From Pseudomonadota bacterium (GTDB lineage Bacteria > Pseudomonadota > Gammaproteobacteria > Burkholderiales > Burkholderiaceae_C): a stretch of 60,528 bases of DNA. Shown here one piece after another: positions 1 through 7,245 of this stretch. The stretch is taken from NCBI GenBank assembly GCA_030538085.1, contig JAUNUR010000012.1, forward strand, positions 1 through 60,528, given 5' to 3'. The position numbers were made by a program, and so were the translations under genes. The notes beneath the pieces are model-generated. The model ran no database searches. It saw only the letters and a list, made by a program, of their open reading frames with translations, and had not been told where the DNA came from. Every line of letters starts with the position of its first letter. Position 1 is the stretch's first letter.

Positions 1-50
1 TGGCACGCCCATCACGGCACGCTCGGGCGCATCCAACTGCCGTTTCTAGG
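1..50 (-). repeat. Truncated end of CCTAGAAACGG-type repeat (family 3)
   Basis: The last bases end in CAACTGCCGTTTCTAGG. The block is nearly identical to 23553-23601 and to the reverse complement of 54117-54165. It is one terminal module of the larger element at 54117-54350. It ends 33 bases before the first gene, as other copies do near gene starts. Confidence 0.8.
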
Positions 51-83
51 GTCACGCACCCACCCGCGTCCGTAGGAGACCCC

Positions 84-470
84 ATGCGCCGCTTCACCGC
101 TCTCGTCACCGCCCTGGCCCTGACCGCCGGCCTCAGCCTGCCCGCCCAGGCCGAGCCGGGCGAGGCGTTGAACCGCGCATTGGAGGTCGGCGCGCTGGAG
201 GGCGACGCGCTGGAATCGCTGCTGCCACGGGTGCTCGCGGGCATCGACGTTGATGCCCTGATCCATGTTTTCGAGCAATCGGCCCAGGCCGCCGCCGAAG
301 GCCGTACGCCCGACCCGGCGCAGATGGACGAAGCCCGCCAGCAAGTCGAGCGGCAAATGGAGCAGACCGCCCCCATGCTGGCACGCGAGGCCGCCAGCGC
401 GCTCGGCCCGGTGCTGCGCGAATTGCGCGCCGAACTGGCGCGCGAGCTGGCCTCCACCGGCCGCGACTGA
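84..470 (+). CDS. Small secreted helical protein, unknown function
   Basis: A 128-residue protein with an N-terminal signal peptide: basic MRR, a hydrophobic stretch, and a likely cleavage after AQA near residue 23. The mature part is charged and almost wholly alpha-helical by eye, with no cysteine and no motif I recognise. The start is supported by an AGGAG ribosome-binding site seven or eight bases upstream. It lies 65 bases before hemE on the same strand and could share a transcript with it. I do not recognise the family and infer only a periplasmic location. Confidence 0.7.
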   Translation: MRRFTALVTALALTAGLSLPAQAEPGEALNRALEVGALEGDALESLLPRVLAGIDVDALIHVFEQSAQAAAEGRTPDPAQMDEARQQVERQMEQTAPMLAREAASALGPVLRELRAELARELASTGRD

Positions 471-535
471 AGCCGGCGCTCCACGCCGCGGCGCGTCGTC
501 GGAAAAGCGCCTAGCAAGACTGAGACAATGGGGGC

Positions 536-1717
536 ATGACTTTCGCTCCCTTGAAAAACGACACCTTCCTCCGCGCCTGCCTGGGTCAGGCCACCGAACA
601 CACGCCCGTCTGGCTGATGCGCCAGGCTGGCCGCTATCTGCCCGAATACTGCGCCACGCGCGCCCGGGCGGGCAGCTTCATGGGGCTGGCCACCAACGTC
701 GATTACGCGACCGAGGTGACGCTGCAGCCCCTGGAGCGCTATCCGCTCGACGCCTCCATCCTGTTTTCCGACATCCTCACCGTGCCCGACGCCATGGGCC
801 TGGGCCTGTCGTTCCAGCAGGGCGAGGGGCCGAAGTTCGAGAAAGTGGTGCGCGACGAGGCCGCCGTGGCCCAACTCGCCGTGCCCGACATGGACAAGCT
901 GCGCTACGTGTTCGATGCCGTCACCAGCATCCGCAAGGCGCTGAATGGCCGCGTGCCGCTGATCGGCTTTTCTGGCAGCCCGTGGACGCTGGCCTGCTAC
1001 ATGGTGGAAGGCGGCGGCTCGCAGGACTACCGCCACGTCAAGACGCTGATGTACGCGCGCCCCGACCTGATGCACCGCGTGCTGGCCATCAACGCCGATG
1101 CCGTGGCGCAGTACCTGAACCTGCAGATCGACGCCGGCGCGCAAGCCGTGATGGTGTTCGACAGCTGGGGCGGCGTGCTGGCCGACGGCGCGTTCCAGGA
1201 CTTCAGCCTGGCCTACACCCGGCGCGTGCTGGGCCAGCTCAAGCGCACCGGTGTCGACGGCGCGGTGGTGCCGCGCATCGTGTTCACCAAGGGCGGCGGC
1301 CTGTGGCTGCCCGAGATGACCGGTCTGGACTGCGACGTGCTGGGCCTGGACTGGACCATGAACCTGGGCGCGGCACGGCGCATCGTCATCGACGCCGCGC
1401 AAAAAGCCAGCGAACCGAACGCCGGCAGCGCGGCATCCACGCCCACCGAAGGCCAGGACCTGCCCCAGTCCCGGCCACCAAAGGCCTTGCAGGGCAACAT
1501 CGACCCCAATGTGCTGTTCGCGCCGCCCGAGGCGATCCGCACCGAGGTTCGCCGCGTGCTCGACAGCTTTGGCCGCCCGCACACCTACACCGCCGTGCCG
1601 GGCAGCACCCATATCTTCAACCTGGGACACGGTATCAGCCAGTTCACTCCGCCCGAGCACGTGACGCATCTGGTGGACGAAGTGCATACTCACTCCAGAC
1701 GCTTGCGTGCGGCTTGA
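536..1717 (+). CDS. hemE: Uroporphyrinogen decarboxylase
   Basis: Decarboxylates the four acetate side chains of uroporphyrinogen III to give coproporphyrinogen III in cytoplasmic haem synthesis. The N-terminal [10 protein letters not shown] signature lies at residues 29-38, the catalytic aspartate in FSDIL at about residue 79, and IGFSGSPW at 143-150. GNIDP and the C-terminal HIFNLGHGI complete the family pattern. At 393 residues it is longer than the usual 350-365. The excess is a Ser/Ala/Pro/Gln-rich insert at about residues 288-315, just before LQGNIDP. A G-rich ribosome-binding site precedes the ATG. A structured repeat begins 27 bases after the stop. Confidence 0.97.
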   Translation: MTFAPLKNDTFLRACLGQATEHTPVWLMRQAGRYLPEYCATRARAGSFMGLATNVDYATEVTLQPLERYPLDASILFSDILTVPDAMGLGLSFQQGEGPKFEKVVRDEAAVAQLAVPDMDKLRYVFDAVTSIRKALNGRVPLIGFSGSPWTLACYMVEGGGSQDYRHVKTLMYARPDLMHRVLAINADAVAQYLNLQIDAGAQAVMVFDSWGGVLADGAFQDFSLAYTRRVLGQLKRTGVDGAVVPRIVFTKGGGLWLPEMTGLDCDVLGLDWTMNLGAARRIVIDAAQKASEPNAGSAASTPTEGQDLPQSRPPKALQGNIDPNVLFAPPEAIRTEVRRVLDSFGRPHTYTAVPGSTHIFNLGHGISQFTPPEHVTHLVDEVHTHSRRLRAA

Positions 1718-1743
1718 CGGCGTTGCGCCGTAAGGCGGTTCTT

Positions 1744-1909
1744 GGAGGCTGTCCTCCAATTCATCGCGATAAGCGATGGCCCCCCGGATCGGGTGTCCTG
1801 CAAGGCGCATTTTGCAGCCAATAGCTTGTGCTATTGGCAAGGGATGCAACGCCGCAGGGCGCCCGAGACCGGGAACAAGCGCGGCGCGAGGAGTTTGGAG
1901 ACAGCCTCC
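1744..1909 (+). repeat. 166-nt structured repeat, copy 1 (family 1)
   Basis: Bounded by inverted ends: GGAGGCTGTC at the left and GACAGCCTCC at the right, extended by CTCCAA/TTGGAG with a single bulge. Inside, successive arms pair toward a central CCAATAG-CTTGTG-CTATTGG hairpin, so nearly the whole element can fold as one long stem. About three-quarters or more of the bases are shared with 6233-6395. No target-site duplication is visible at the flanks. Confidence 0.85.
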
Positions 1910-1927
1910 TACTCCCATGGCGTCTGT

Positions 1928-1955
1928 GCGTCAAGCTCATGACGCCGTTTTTTTT
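1928..1955 (+). terminator. Rho-independent terminator after hemE
   Basis: GCGTCA and TGACGC form a six-base stem with a six-base loop, followed by CG and eight T. It lies just beyond the structured repeat and would end the hemE transcript. Confidence 0.75.
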
Positions 1956-1983
1956 GCCCCCTCAACCCTTCTCAGGTCTTGAC

Positions 1984-1992
1984 TTATGCACA
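1984..1992 (+). promoter_or_regulatory. DnaA-box match upstream of priA
   Basis: TTATGCACA is an exact match to the DnaA-box consensus TTATNCACA. A second exact match lies 186 bases downstream in the same orientation. Confidence 0.45.
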
Positions 1993-2169
1993 AAACCTGG
2001 GATGCGGAAAATTCACGCCGCACCATCCGCAGCACCTTGCTACAAAACGCGCAGCGCGTCTAAGTGATTGATTTCATTAGGTTTGAACCGTTGCCGTTTT
2101 GGCGTGCAACGCAAGAAAACCCTTGATTTTCAAGGGCTGGCAGCCAGCACCACAGGTTTTTCAACAAAG

Positions 2170-2178
2170 TTATCCACA
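2170..2178 (+). promoter_or_regulatory. Second DnaA-box match upstream of priA
   Basis: TTATCCACA is the strongest form of the DnaA box. It lies 97 bases upstream of the priA start codon in a locally AT-rich stretch, so it could place priA under DnaA control. Confidence 0.5.
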
Positions 2179-2274
2179 AAAATTGGGCATGACTCAAGTT
2201 CGACTTGCAAAACAACGACTTAAGGGCGAAAGTGCAAGTGAGCCGGGGCAAATCCCGTACCTTGACCGTGTCGC

Positions 2275-4389
2275 ATGACCCACTGGCTGACCATCGCGGT
2301 TCCCACGCCCGCGCACAGCGGGCTGGGCAAACCACTCACCTACCTCAGCGAGGCGCCGCTACCACCCGGCTGCATCGTGCGCGTGCCGCTGGGCACGCGC
2401 GAGGTGCTGGGCGTGGTGTGGGACAGCGCGCCCGAGCCGCCGCCCGATCTTTCCGCCCAGGTACGAGCCGTGTCCAGCGTGTTCGACGGGCTGGCGCCGC
2501 TGGCGGCTGAATGGCGGCAGTTGCTGGCCTTCACGGCGCGCTACTACCAGCGCGCGCTGGGCGAGGTGGCGCTGGCCGCGCTGCCGCCACAACTGCGTAC
2601 CCTGAGCGACGTGCAAATGGCGCGGCGCCTGAAACGCAAGCCGCATCAGGCCGGGTCCGCCGTTGAAATCACTCCGCAAAACGAAGCCCTCACCCCCGAC
2701 CAGGCAGCCGCGCTGGCCCGCATCGAGCAGGCACCAGGCCCCTTCCTGCTGTTCGGCGCCACCGGCAGCGGCAAGACCGAGGTCTACATGCGCGCCGCCG
2801 CCCGCGCGCTGACTGCCCGGCCCGACGCCCAGGTGCTGGTGCTGGTGCCCGAGATCAACCTGACGCCGCAGTTGCTGGCCCGCTTTGCCGAGCGTTTTGG
2901 CGCTGCCGCCGTGGTGGCCCTGCACAGTGGCCTGACGCCGGCGCAACGCCTGGCCGCCTGGCTGGCGGCGCACGGCGGGCGGGCGCGCATCGTGCTGGGC
3001 ACGCGAGTGGCGGTGCTGGCCTCGCTGCCGGGGCTGGCGCTGATCGTGGTCGACGAGGAGCACGACGCCAGCTACAAGCAGCAGGAAGGCGCGCGCTACT
3101 CGGCGCGCGACCTGGCCATTTACCGGGGCAAGCTGTGCGGGGCCAGGGTGATTCTGGGCTCGGCCACGCCATCACTGGAAAGCTGGCACGCCAGCGAGCC
3201 CGCGCCGCAGGGGCCGGGCCGCTACCTGCGCCTGACCATGCCGCACCGCGTGGGCGTGGCCCCCGATGCCGACCCGCTGGCCGGCCTGCCGCGCGTGCGG
3301 CGGGTGGACATGGCACGCCAGCCCAAGGGCACGCTGATCGCGCCGCCGCTGCTGGCGGCCATCGGCGAGCGGGTGTCGCGCGGCGAGCAGGCGCTGCTGC
3401 TGCTCAACCGCCGCGGCTGGGCACCCGTGCTGCATTGCGCCGACTGCGGCTGGAAAAGTGAGTGCCCGCACTGCAGCGCCTACCGCGTGTTCCACAAGAT
3501 CGACCGCAGCCTGCGCTGCCACCACTGCGGCTTCACCCAGCGCGTGCCGCGTGCCTGCCCCGAGTGCGGCAACCTCGACATCGGCACCCTGGGCCGCGGC
3601 ACCGAGCAGTTGGAAGAGCGCCTGGCCGAGCTGCTGGCCGACGTGACCCGGCCCGATGGCACGCCAGCACGCATCGCCCGCATCGACGCCGACTCGACGC
3701 GCGGCAAGGGCCAGTTGGAGGCCAGTCTGGCCCAGGTGCACGCTGGCGAAGTGGACGTGCTGGTGGGCACGCAGATGATCGCCAAGGGGCACGACTTTCG
3801 CCGCGTCACGCTGGTGGCGGCCATCAACCCCGATGCGGCGCTGTTCTCCAGCGACTTCCGCGCGCCCGAACGCTTGTTCGCCCTGCTCATGCAGGCGGCG
3901 GGCCGTGCCGGACGCGACACCGCCCAGGGCGCCGCCAGCGAGATGTGGGTGCAAACTCACCACCCCCAGCACCCGCTGTTCAACGCGCTGAAAGTGCACG
4001 ACTACCCCGGCTTCGCCGCCCAGCAACTGGCCGAGCGCACCCAGGCCGGGCTGCCCCCCTTTGCCCATCTGGCACTGCTGCGGGCCGAGGCGCGCAGCCA
4101 GGAAGCCGCGCAAGCCTTTCTGAACGCGCTGGCCCGCCTGGCGCAAGACGCGCTGGCCGCCCAGCCGCCGCTGGCCGAGGCGCTGTCGCAACTCACCTGG
4201 TACCCGGCGGTGCCGCTGGCCGTGCAGCGCGTAGCCAACATCGAGCGCGCCCAGATGCTGCTGGAAAGCCCCTCGCGCGCTGCCCTGCAGCGCGTGCTGG
4301 CGGCCTGCCAGCCCCTGCTGCACGGCCTGCGGGCCGAACACCGCGCCATCGTGCGCTGGGCGGTGGACGTAGACCCGCTGGCGGTGTGA
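2275..4389 (+). CDS. priA: Primosomal protein N' (replication restart helicase PriA)
   Basis: A superfamily-2 3'-5' DNA helicase that recognises stalled forks and loads the primosome. The 704-residue protein has the Walker A motif GATGSGKT at about residues 161-168 and the Walker B DEEH at about 260-263. A cysteine-rich zinc-binding insert starts at about residue 388 (CADCGW, CPHC, CHHCG, CPECG). The helicase C-terminal motifs MIAKGHDF and QAAGRAGR follow. Length matches the family. Two DnaA-box matches sit upstream. The gene is monocistronic by appearance. Confidence 0.96.
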   Translation: MTHWLTIAVPTPAHSGLGKPLTYLSEAPLPPGCIVRVPLGTREVLGVVWDSAPEPPPDLSAQVRAVSSVFDGLAPLAAEWRQLLAFTARYYQRALGEVALAALPPQLRTLSDVQMARRLKRKPHQAGSAVEITPQNEALTPDQAAALARIEQAPGPFLLFGATGSGKTEVYMRAAARALTARPDAQVLVLVPEINLTPQLLARFAERFGAAAVVALHSGLTPAQRLAAWLAAHGGRARIVLGTRVAVLASLPGLALIVVDEEHDASYKQQEGARYSARDLAIYRGKLCGARVILGSATPSLESWHASEPAPQGPGRYLRLTMPHRVGVAPDADPLAGLPRVRRVDMARQPKGTLIAPPLLAAIGERVSRGEQALLLLNRRGWAPVLHCADCGWKSECPHCSAYRVFHKIDRSLRCHHCGFTQRVPRACPECGNLDIGTLGRGTEQLEERLAELLADVTRPDGTPARIARIDADSTRGKGQLEASLAQVHAGEVDVLVGTQMIAKGHDFRRVTLVAAINPDAALFSSDFRAPERLFALLMQAAGRAGRDTAQGAASEMWVQTHHPQHPLFNALKVHDYPGFAAQQLAERTQAGLPPFAHLALLRAEARSQEAAQAFLNALARLAQDALAAQPPLAEALSQLTWYPAVPLAVQRVANIERAQMLLESPSRAALQRVLAACQPLLHGLRAEHRAIVRWAVDVDPLAV

Positions 4390-4536
4390 TTTCCGGCGTC
4401 AAGCGCATGCGGCCTTGTCCGACAAGCCCGCGCCGGCCCCGTGAATAGAGTGACCCATGCACCGGCGGCGCCCTGCCGCGAAGCCGGTCCATCCACGATG
4501 GCCATTTCAGCCGGCCAAGACCAGAAAGGATTCACC

Positions 4537-4905
4537 ATGAAAAAACTGCTCACCCTGCTCGCGCTGTCCGGCGCCGTCGCCCTGCCCGCCATGGCGCAGA
4601 TGACGCCCGCCGAGACCAATCTCGACAAAAGCGCGGCCCGCATGGAAGCGCGCAATGCGCGCGGCAGCCAGTTGACCGCGGTCAGCCCCGAGCAGGCCCA
4701 GGCCAACGCCCTGCGGCGCTGCGCCAACCTGCCCGCCATGTACAAGACCGACTGTGAAGCCCGTGCCCAGGGACAGGGTCAGGTATCGGGCAGCGTGATC
4801 GGTGGCGGACTGATCAAGGAAACGGTGACCACCATGCCCCAGTCCGAACTGGACGCCATGATGAAGAGCCACCAGCCAATGGCCGTGCCGGCGCCGCGCA
4901 ACTGA
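4537..4905 (+). CDS. Small secreted protein, unknown function
   Basis: A 122-residue protein with a clear signal peptide: MKK, a hydrophobic core, and cleavage after AMA near residue 20. The chosen ATG has an AGAAAGGA ribosome-binding site at 4523-4530; an upstream in-frame extension lacks one. The mature part has two cysteines (ALRRCANLP and KTDCEAR) that could form a disulfide, and a glycine-rich SGSVIGGGLI segment. It looks like a conserved periplasmic protein of Comamonadaceae, but I cannot assign a function. A strong terminator follows. Confidence 0.75.
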   Translation: MKKLLTLLALSGAVALPAMAQMTPAETNLDKSAARMEARNARGSQLTAVSPEQAQANALRRCANLPAMYKTDCEARAQGQGQVSGSVIGGGLIKETVTTMPQSELDAMMKSHQPMAVPAPRN

Positions 4906-4933
4906 GCTGGCGCGGCATCACCCCGGCACAGCG

Positions 4934-4962
4934 GCGGCTGCCTGTTTGGCAGCCGCTTTTTT
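4934..4962 (+). terminator. Rho-independent terminator
   Basis: GCGGCTGCC and GGCAGCCGC form a perfect nine-base stem with a five-base loop, followed by six T. Confidence 0.9.
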
Positions 4963-4998
4963 GTGCTTTCAGTTTCCGCTTGAAGACATCAATGCCCA

Positions 4999-5068
4999 TC
5001 ATTCCGGCGAAAGCCGTGATCCAGTTTCCCTGCGCACGCCGTCTGGATTCCGGCCTTCGCCGGAATGA
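4999..5068. repeat. REP-like inverted repeat (family 5)
   Basis: The arms TCATTCCGGCGAA and TTCGCCGGAATGA enclose about 45 bases. The same layout with ATTGCGGC arms recurs at 10114-10213 and 58941-59038. It resembles the REP-type 'ATTCC...GGAAT' repeats scattered through many proteobacterial genomes. Confidence 0.75.
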
Positions 5069-5165
5069 CGAAATGACCTCGCTGCGCTTCAATGACAAAA
5101 AGACATTCGTCATTTGTCATGCGGCGCCAGCCGCGGTCATTCGTCATCGTTTCGAACGCAAGGAC
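5069..5165 (+). repeat. TGACRAA palindromic repeat, copy A (family 2)
   Basis: Contains the module ATGACCTCGCTGCGCTTC, then ATTCGTCATTTGTCAT, the hairpin GCGGCGCCAGCCGC, and a tail ending in GGCATCAGG. It directly abuts the stop codon of the AEC permease gene. The same module order recurs at 23435-23552 and 30478-30575. Confidence 0.8.
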
Positions 5166-5169
5166 GGCA

Positions 5170-6129
5170 TCAGGCCACCAGCGCCACCACCGCGGAAAAA
5201 CTGAAGAAAGCCACCACCGTCGTCCACAAAATGACCCGCGCCACGCGCCCGTTGTCGGCGCCAAAGCGCTCGGCCAGCAGCGACACGTTGCTGGCCGACG
5301 GCAAGGCGGCCGTCAGCACCAGAGGCACCAGCATGCCCGGCACCAGCCAGCCCGCGCGCACGGCCAGCATGCCCAACCCCCACACCAGCGCCGGATGCAC
5401 CACCAGCTTGGTGACGGCAATGGCGCCAACATCGCGCGCCGGGGCAACTCGCTGGCTGACCACCGCCTGGAACCGCGAACGCGCCAGCACCGCGCCAATG
5501 GTGAACAGCGCCACCGGAGAAGCCGCGTCCGCCAGCAATTGCACCGTCTTGCCCAGGGGTGGCCAAAGCTGAAAGCCCAGCGCCCCCGCGGCCGCGCCCA
5601 GCAGGATCGACCATGGCATGGGGTTGCGCAGCATGCCCTTGAGCGCGCGGCTCACCGCCTGGGCCGCGCCATGCTCGCCCGCCGCGCCCCATTGCGACAG
5701 TCCGATGCACAGGGACGTCACCATCACCAGGTCAATCAGCAGCGTGGCCATGACCGGGCCGACGGCGCCCTCGCCCAGCAGCGCCAGGATCAGCGGCACC
5801 CCCATGAAGCCCGAGTTGGGAAACGCCGCCACCAGCGCCCCCATGGCCGCATCCGGCCAGCCGGCGCCCAGGCCGCGCGCGCGCCATGCCGTGAACGCCA
5901 CGATCAGCACCCCGCACAGCAGCCACAGCAGCGCCACCAAGGGGTGGAACAGCTGCATCAGCGGCGTGCCGCTGCCAAACCGGTACAGCATGCACGGCAG
6001 GGCGAAATACAGCACGAAGGTGTTGAGCCCCGGCACCGCATCGAAAGGCAGCAAACGCGAGCGCGCGGCCAGGTAGCCGCACAGCACCAGGGCGAAAAAC
6101 GGAAACGTGACAGTGAGAATGTGGCCCAA
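5170..6129 (-). CDS. AEC-family (auxin efflux carrier-like) transporter
   Basis: An inner-membrane permease with about ten hydrophobic segments in two five-helix halves. Typical stretches are FPFFALVLCGYLAAR at the N terminus, AAFPNSGFMGVPL in the middle and LPSASNVSLLAERFG near the C terminus; this pattern is characteristic of AEC/BASS-type transporters for carboxylates or similar solutes. I chose a TTG start because GGAG lies nine bases upstream and it gives 319 residues, the usual length. The open frame extends further upstream, but that part is translated repeat and not conserved-looking. The substrate cannot be predicted. Confidence 0.85.
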   Translation of the reverse strand: MGHILTVTFPFFALVLCGYLAARSRLLPFDAVPGLNTFVLYFALPCMLYRFGSGTPLMQLFHPLVALLWLLCGVLIVAFTAWRARGLGAGWPDAAMGALVAAFPNSGFMGVPLILALLGEGAVGPVMATLLIDLVMVTSLCIGLSQWGAAGEHGAAQAVSRALKGMLRNPMPWSILLGAAAGALGFQLWPPLGKTVQLLADAASPVALFTIGAVLARSRFQAVVSQRVAPARDVGAIAVTKLVVHPALVWGLGMLAVRAGWLVPGMLVPLVLTAALPSASNVSLLAERFGADNGRVARVILWTTVVAFFSFSAVVALVA

Positions 6130-6232
6130 GGCGCGTGGCTCCAGAAATGGCTGCGCACGATACCAAAGACGGGCGGCCCCGCGCGTGGCACGCCATGCGG
6201 CGGACGTTGTGTCATCCGCGCTTTGCCGCTGA

Positions 6233-6395
6233 GAGGCTGTCCTCAAATTCATCGCTGTAAGCGATTGCCCCGGATCGGGTGTCCTGCAAGGCGCATTTCG
6301 CAGCCAATAGCTTGTGCTATTGGCAAGGAATGCAACGCCGCAGGGCGCCCAAGACCGGGGACAAGCGCGGCGCGAGGAGTTTGAGGACAGCCTCC
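6233..6395 (+). repeat. Structured repeat, copy 2 (family 1)
   Basis: A 15-base perfect inverted repeat (GAGGCTGTCCTCAAA/TTTGAGGACAGCCTC) bounds the element. The internal arms and the central CCAATAG-CTTGTG-CTATTGG hairpin are preserved relative to 1744-1909. Several differences from copy 1 fall on both sides of a stem and keep it paired. Here the neighbouring genes are on the minus strand, so the strand best able to fold as RNA is antisense to them. Confidence 0.85.
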
Positions 6396-6457
6396 GAGGC
6401 CGGGGCATGGACGGCCGGCTGTCTCGACCCGGCCGCCTGGTGGCGAGCTGGGTTCGC

Positions 6458-7078
6458 CTATTTGCCCAGCAGCTTCGCTTTCAACGCATCGGATGCCGGG
6501 TGCTGGCCCAGCCAGACGCCGAGAATGAGTTCGGCGAACTCCGCGCCTTCCACGGCCTTGCCGCGTGGCGTTTCAGCGATGTAGAACGTCGTTCCCTTGC
6601 CTGGCATGTAGTCGATATGGAAGGTCTGCCCTTTCGCCAGGCTGGCTTGCGTGCTGAACACCTCGACGATGCCGTTGGTGTGCTTGAGCACGGTGGCTTG
6701 CAACTCGGGCTTGGCGTTCTTGGTCATGCCATCGATCAGGATGCGGCCCAGTCCGGCGCCTTCGATGTTGCGCAACGCCTGAAAGCGCAGGCGAAACGGC
6801 TTGTCGCCCTTGGCCAGTTCGTCCATCGAGCCGACACTGCCGCTCGGCGTGTACAACACCATCTCGTACACTTTGACGAACAAGCGCTCGCGGACTCCCC
6901 GGCCGTTGATCTTCAGGGGTTCCTCTCCCAAGAATATGGTGGGCGGAAATGCCTGAACCGCCACTTGCTCCGAGGCGGATGCGGCGGGAGGCGCGGCTTG
7001 TTGCGCCATCGCGCCTTGCAACGGCCACAGTGCCGCCCACCCCAGACAACATGCTCCCAACCAGTGATGTCCACGCAT
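6458..7078 (-). CDS. Chalcone isomerase-like secreted protein
   Basis: A 206-residue protein with a signal peptide cleaved near AMA-QQ (about residue 25). The mature part has the pattern of bacterial chalcone-isomerase-like proteins: NGRGVRERLFVKVYEMVLY, FRLRFQALRNIEG, then GTTFYIAETPRGKAVEGAEFA and LGVWLGQHP. Such proteins are periplasmic; the plant enzyme activity is not established for them. The start is set by AAGGGGGAT just upstream of the ATG. It is divergent from rep across a 167-base gap that must hold both promoters. Confidence 0.82.
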   Translation of the reverse strand: MRGHHWLGACCLGWAALWPLQGAMAQQAAPPAASASEQVAVQAFPPTIFLGEEPLKINGRGVRERLFVKVYEMVLYTPSGSVGSMDELAKGDKPFRLRFQALRNIEGAGLGRILIDGMTKNAKPELQATVLKHTNGIVEVFSTQASLAKGQTFHIDYMPGKGTTFYIAETPRGKAVEGAEFAELILGVWLGQHPASDALKAKLLGK

Positions 7079-7245
7079 CGCATCCCCCTTTTGAAGTGTT
7101 TCGCGCACCTGCAAGGCCGACGGCCCTGCCCGCACCCTGTAGAGGATAGAGCCGCTTCGCTTACACCACCCTTGACCAGCGCCAGCATCGTCACCTTGGC
7201 GACACCCATGACTTTTCCCTCCATTCCGTCATTCAGCCGCACCAC

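Larger units (their letters stand above)
1718..2274. other. hemE-priA intergenic region
   Basis: This 557-base gap holds a 166-nt structured repeat, a Rho-independent terminator, and an AT-richer stretch with two perfect DnaA-box matches upstream of priA. I see no convincing gene. Short open frames here have neither ribosome-binding sites nor recognisable products. Confidence 0.7.

Noticed and set aside
1984-2178. Chromosomal replication origin
   Set aside because: Two DnaA boxes are too few. There is no dnaA, dnaN, gyrB or rpmH nearby and no clear unwinding element.
5092-6384. A 430-codon plus-strand open frame across the AEC gene and the structured repeat
   Set aside because: The product is Gln/Arg/His-rich and crosses repeats; the minus-strand permease explains the region.
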